From Oceanospirillaceae bacterium (GTDB lineage: Bacteria > Pseudomonadota > Gammaproteobacteria > Pseudomonadales > Balneatricaceae): a stretch of 5,407 bases of DNA. Of this stretch, positions 4,687 to 5,407 are shown piece by piece. Each line of letters opens with the position of its first letter. Positions within the stretch are counted from its first letter, which is position 1. The notes under the pieces are model-generated. The model was given only the letters and a program-made list of their open reading frames with translations, made no database searches and had not been told where the DNA came from. A program made the translations under genes and the position numbers. The stretch spans positions 1-5,407 of the forward strand of contig JAGSHA010000241.1 in NCBI GenBank assembly GCA_023954795.1. The letters run 5' to 3'.

Positions 4687-5407
4687 ATGCGTTTTAAAGC
4701 CATTATTGTATTTCTCAGCCTGTTCTTCAGCCAGTTTTCTCTTGCGGCTGACGATGTGAAGGTACTGGCCAGTATTAAACCACTACAGCTGATTGCTCAC
4801 GATATTGTGGGAACCACGGGAGAGGTCCAGTTGTTGCTGAAACCGGGTGCATCTCCTCACCACTACTCTATGAAACCGTCGGATATGCGTAAGCTTGCTG
4901 ATGCGGGACTCGTGATTTGGGTCGGACCGGAGATGGAGCAGTTTTTGGCAAAGTCGCTGCGTACAGTGAAAACCTCTACCCTGCAGATGGCCGACAACGA
5001 CGAAGAACACATCGATCATCATACTGATGACCATGCAGACCATGCAGACCATGCAGACCATGCAGACCATGCAGACCATGCAGACCATGCAGACCATGCA
5101 GACCATGCAGACCATGCAGACCATGCGGATGAAGCCGTAGATGAAGACCATCACGATCATCATGGTGAAGATCTGCATTTCTGGCTGGATCCGATTGAAG
5201 GTCTGGCGTTTGCAGACGCACTGAAAGACCGGTTGAGCCTTGTATATCCGCAGCACGCAGAGACATTTGCTGCAAACTATGCTCGTTTTGAGCAAAACCT
5301 GCGCGGACTGGATGCAGCGTTACACCAGCAGTTTATACCCGTGAAGTCTCAGGGGTTTTTTGTGTTTCATGATGCCTGGGGGCATTTTGTGGAGCATTAC
5401 GGTCTGA
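4687..5407 (+). CDS. znuA: Periplasmic zinc-binding protein ZnuA (3' partial)
   Basis: ZnuA captures zinc in the periplasm and delivers it to ZnuB/ZnuC. The reading frame runs off the window end, leaving 240 complete codons, probably about two thirds of the protein. Residues 1-20 form a signal peptide with probable cleavage at SLA-AD; no lipobox Cys is seen. The body matches cluster A-I (ZinT/TroA-like) metal-binding proteins: LASIKPLQLIAHDI (27-40), KPGASPHHYSMKPSD (52-66), IWVGPEME (77-84), LHFWLDP (163-169) and FFVFHDAWG (224-232). His58, His164 and His228 align with the three zinc-binding His of Escherichia ZnuA; the Glu beside the first is Pro here. Between the first and second ligands is a His/Asp-rich loop (108-159) with eleven consecutive HAD triplets at 116-148, far longer and more regular than I would expect. 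Expression is probably repressed by Zur through the box upstream. Confidence 0.96.
   Translation, partial: MRFKAIIVFLSLFFSQFSLAADDVKVLASIKPLQLIAHDIVGTTGEVQLLLKPGASPHHYSMKPSDMRKLADAGLVIWVGPEMEQFLAKSLRTVKTSTLQMADNDEEHIDHHTDDHADHADHADHADHADHADHADHADHADHADHADEAVDEDHHDHHGEDLHFWLDPIEGLAFADALKDRLSLVYPQHAETFAANYARFEQNLRGLDAALHQQFIPVKSQGFFVFHDAWGHFVEHYGL
5029..5126 (+). repeat. 9-bp tandem repeat encoding (His-Ala-Asp)11 in znuA
   Basis: The unit GACCATGCA is repeated without a mismatch for 98 bases, about 10.9 copies. In the znuA frame this is CAT-GCA-GAC, ten identical copies (5032-5121) followed by an eleventh, CATGCGGAT (5122-5130), that differs only at synonymous third positions. The unit equals three codons, so gain or loss of copies keeps the frame. 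Identity at the DNA level, including third positions, points to recent slippage-driven expansion rather than protein selection alone. Copy number should be checked in raw reads because such tracts can be collapsed or expanded in assembly. Confidence 0.97.

Noticed and set aside
5029..5126. CRISPR array or iteron-type origin suggested by dense direct repeats.
   Set aside because: The units are 9 bp with no spacers, lie wholly in frame inside znuA, and have no cas or replication gene nearby.
4783..5295. Long minus-strand open frame encoding (MVC)n, and a second one at 4976-5275 encoding (GLH)n.
   Set aside because: Both are antisense shadows of znuA. The 9-bp unit has no stop codon in any of six frames, so its tandem copies keep every frame open. 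The plus strand carries clear ZnuA homology with intact zinc ligands.

Overview
The window looks like chromosomal DNA of a gammaproteobacterium. The main reason is the zinc-uptake locus: zur, znuC and znuB run together on the minus strand, znuA diverges from zur, and all four proteins resemble the Pseudomonas/Marinobacter/Escherichia versions. Genes are tightly packed. I see no RNA genes, insertion sequences, CRISPR arrays or phage genes, and no intergenic gap above about 115 bases. The genus cannot be named from the sequence alone.

Layout, left to right. (1) Positions 1-369, plus strand: the last 122 codons of a P-type cation-transporting ATPase whose start lies outside the window. (2) Positions 373-1503, minus strand: an exported beta-propeller protein of the PQQ-dependent sugar/sorbosone dehydrogenase family. 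It converges on the ATPase with only 3 bases between stop codons. (3) A 114-base divergent gap with a hairpin, an inverted repeat and a perfect 16-base palindrome. (4) Positions 1618-2502, plus strand: a ten-helix DMT/EamA transporter with no visible Shine-Dalgarno sequence. (5) A strong bidirectional terminator at 2546-2573, shared by the DMT gene and znuB. (6) Positions 4622 back to 2583, minus strand: zur-znuC-znuB, with each start codon overlapping the preceding stop. (7) A 64-base divergent regulatory region with one Zur-box-like palindrome over both predicted -10 elements. (8) From 4687 to the window end, plus strand: znuA, cut off after 240 codons.

The right half forms one functional unit. 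ZnuA binds zinc in the periplasm, ZnuB is the inner-membrane channel, ZnuC is the ATPase that drives it, and Zur represses both transcripts when zinc is sufficient. Because zur is the first gene of the znuCB transcript, Zur should limit its own synthesis.

This is a known system rather than a new one. Its most unusual element is an essentially perfect 9-bp tandem repeat (10 identical units plus one synonymous variant) inside znuA. It encodes eleven consecutive His-Ala-Asp triplets in the metal-binding loop and looks like a recently expanded, length-variable coding repeat. The second item worth checking is the 16-base palindrome just upstream of the DMT transporter start codon.
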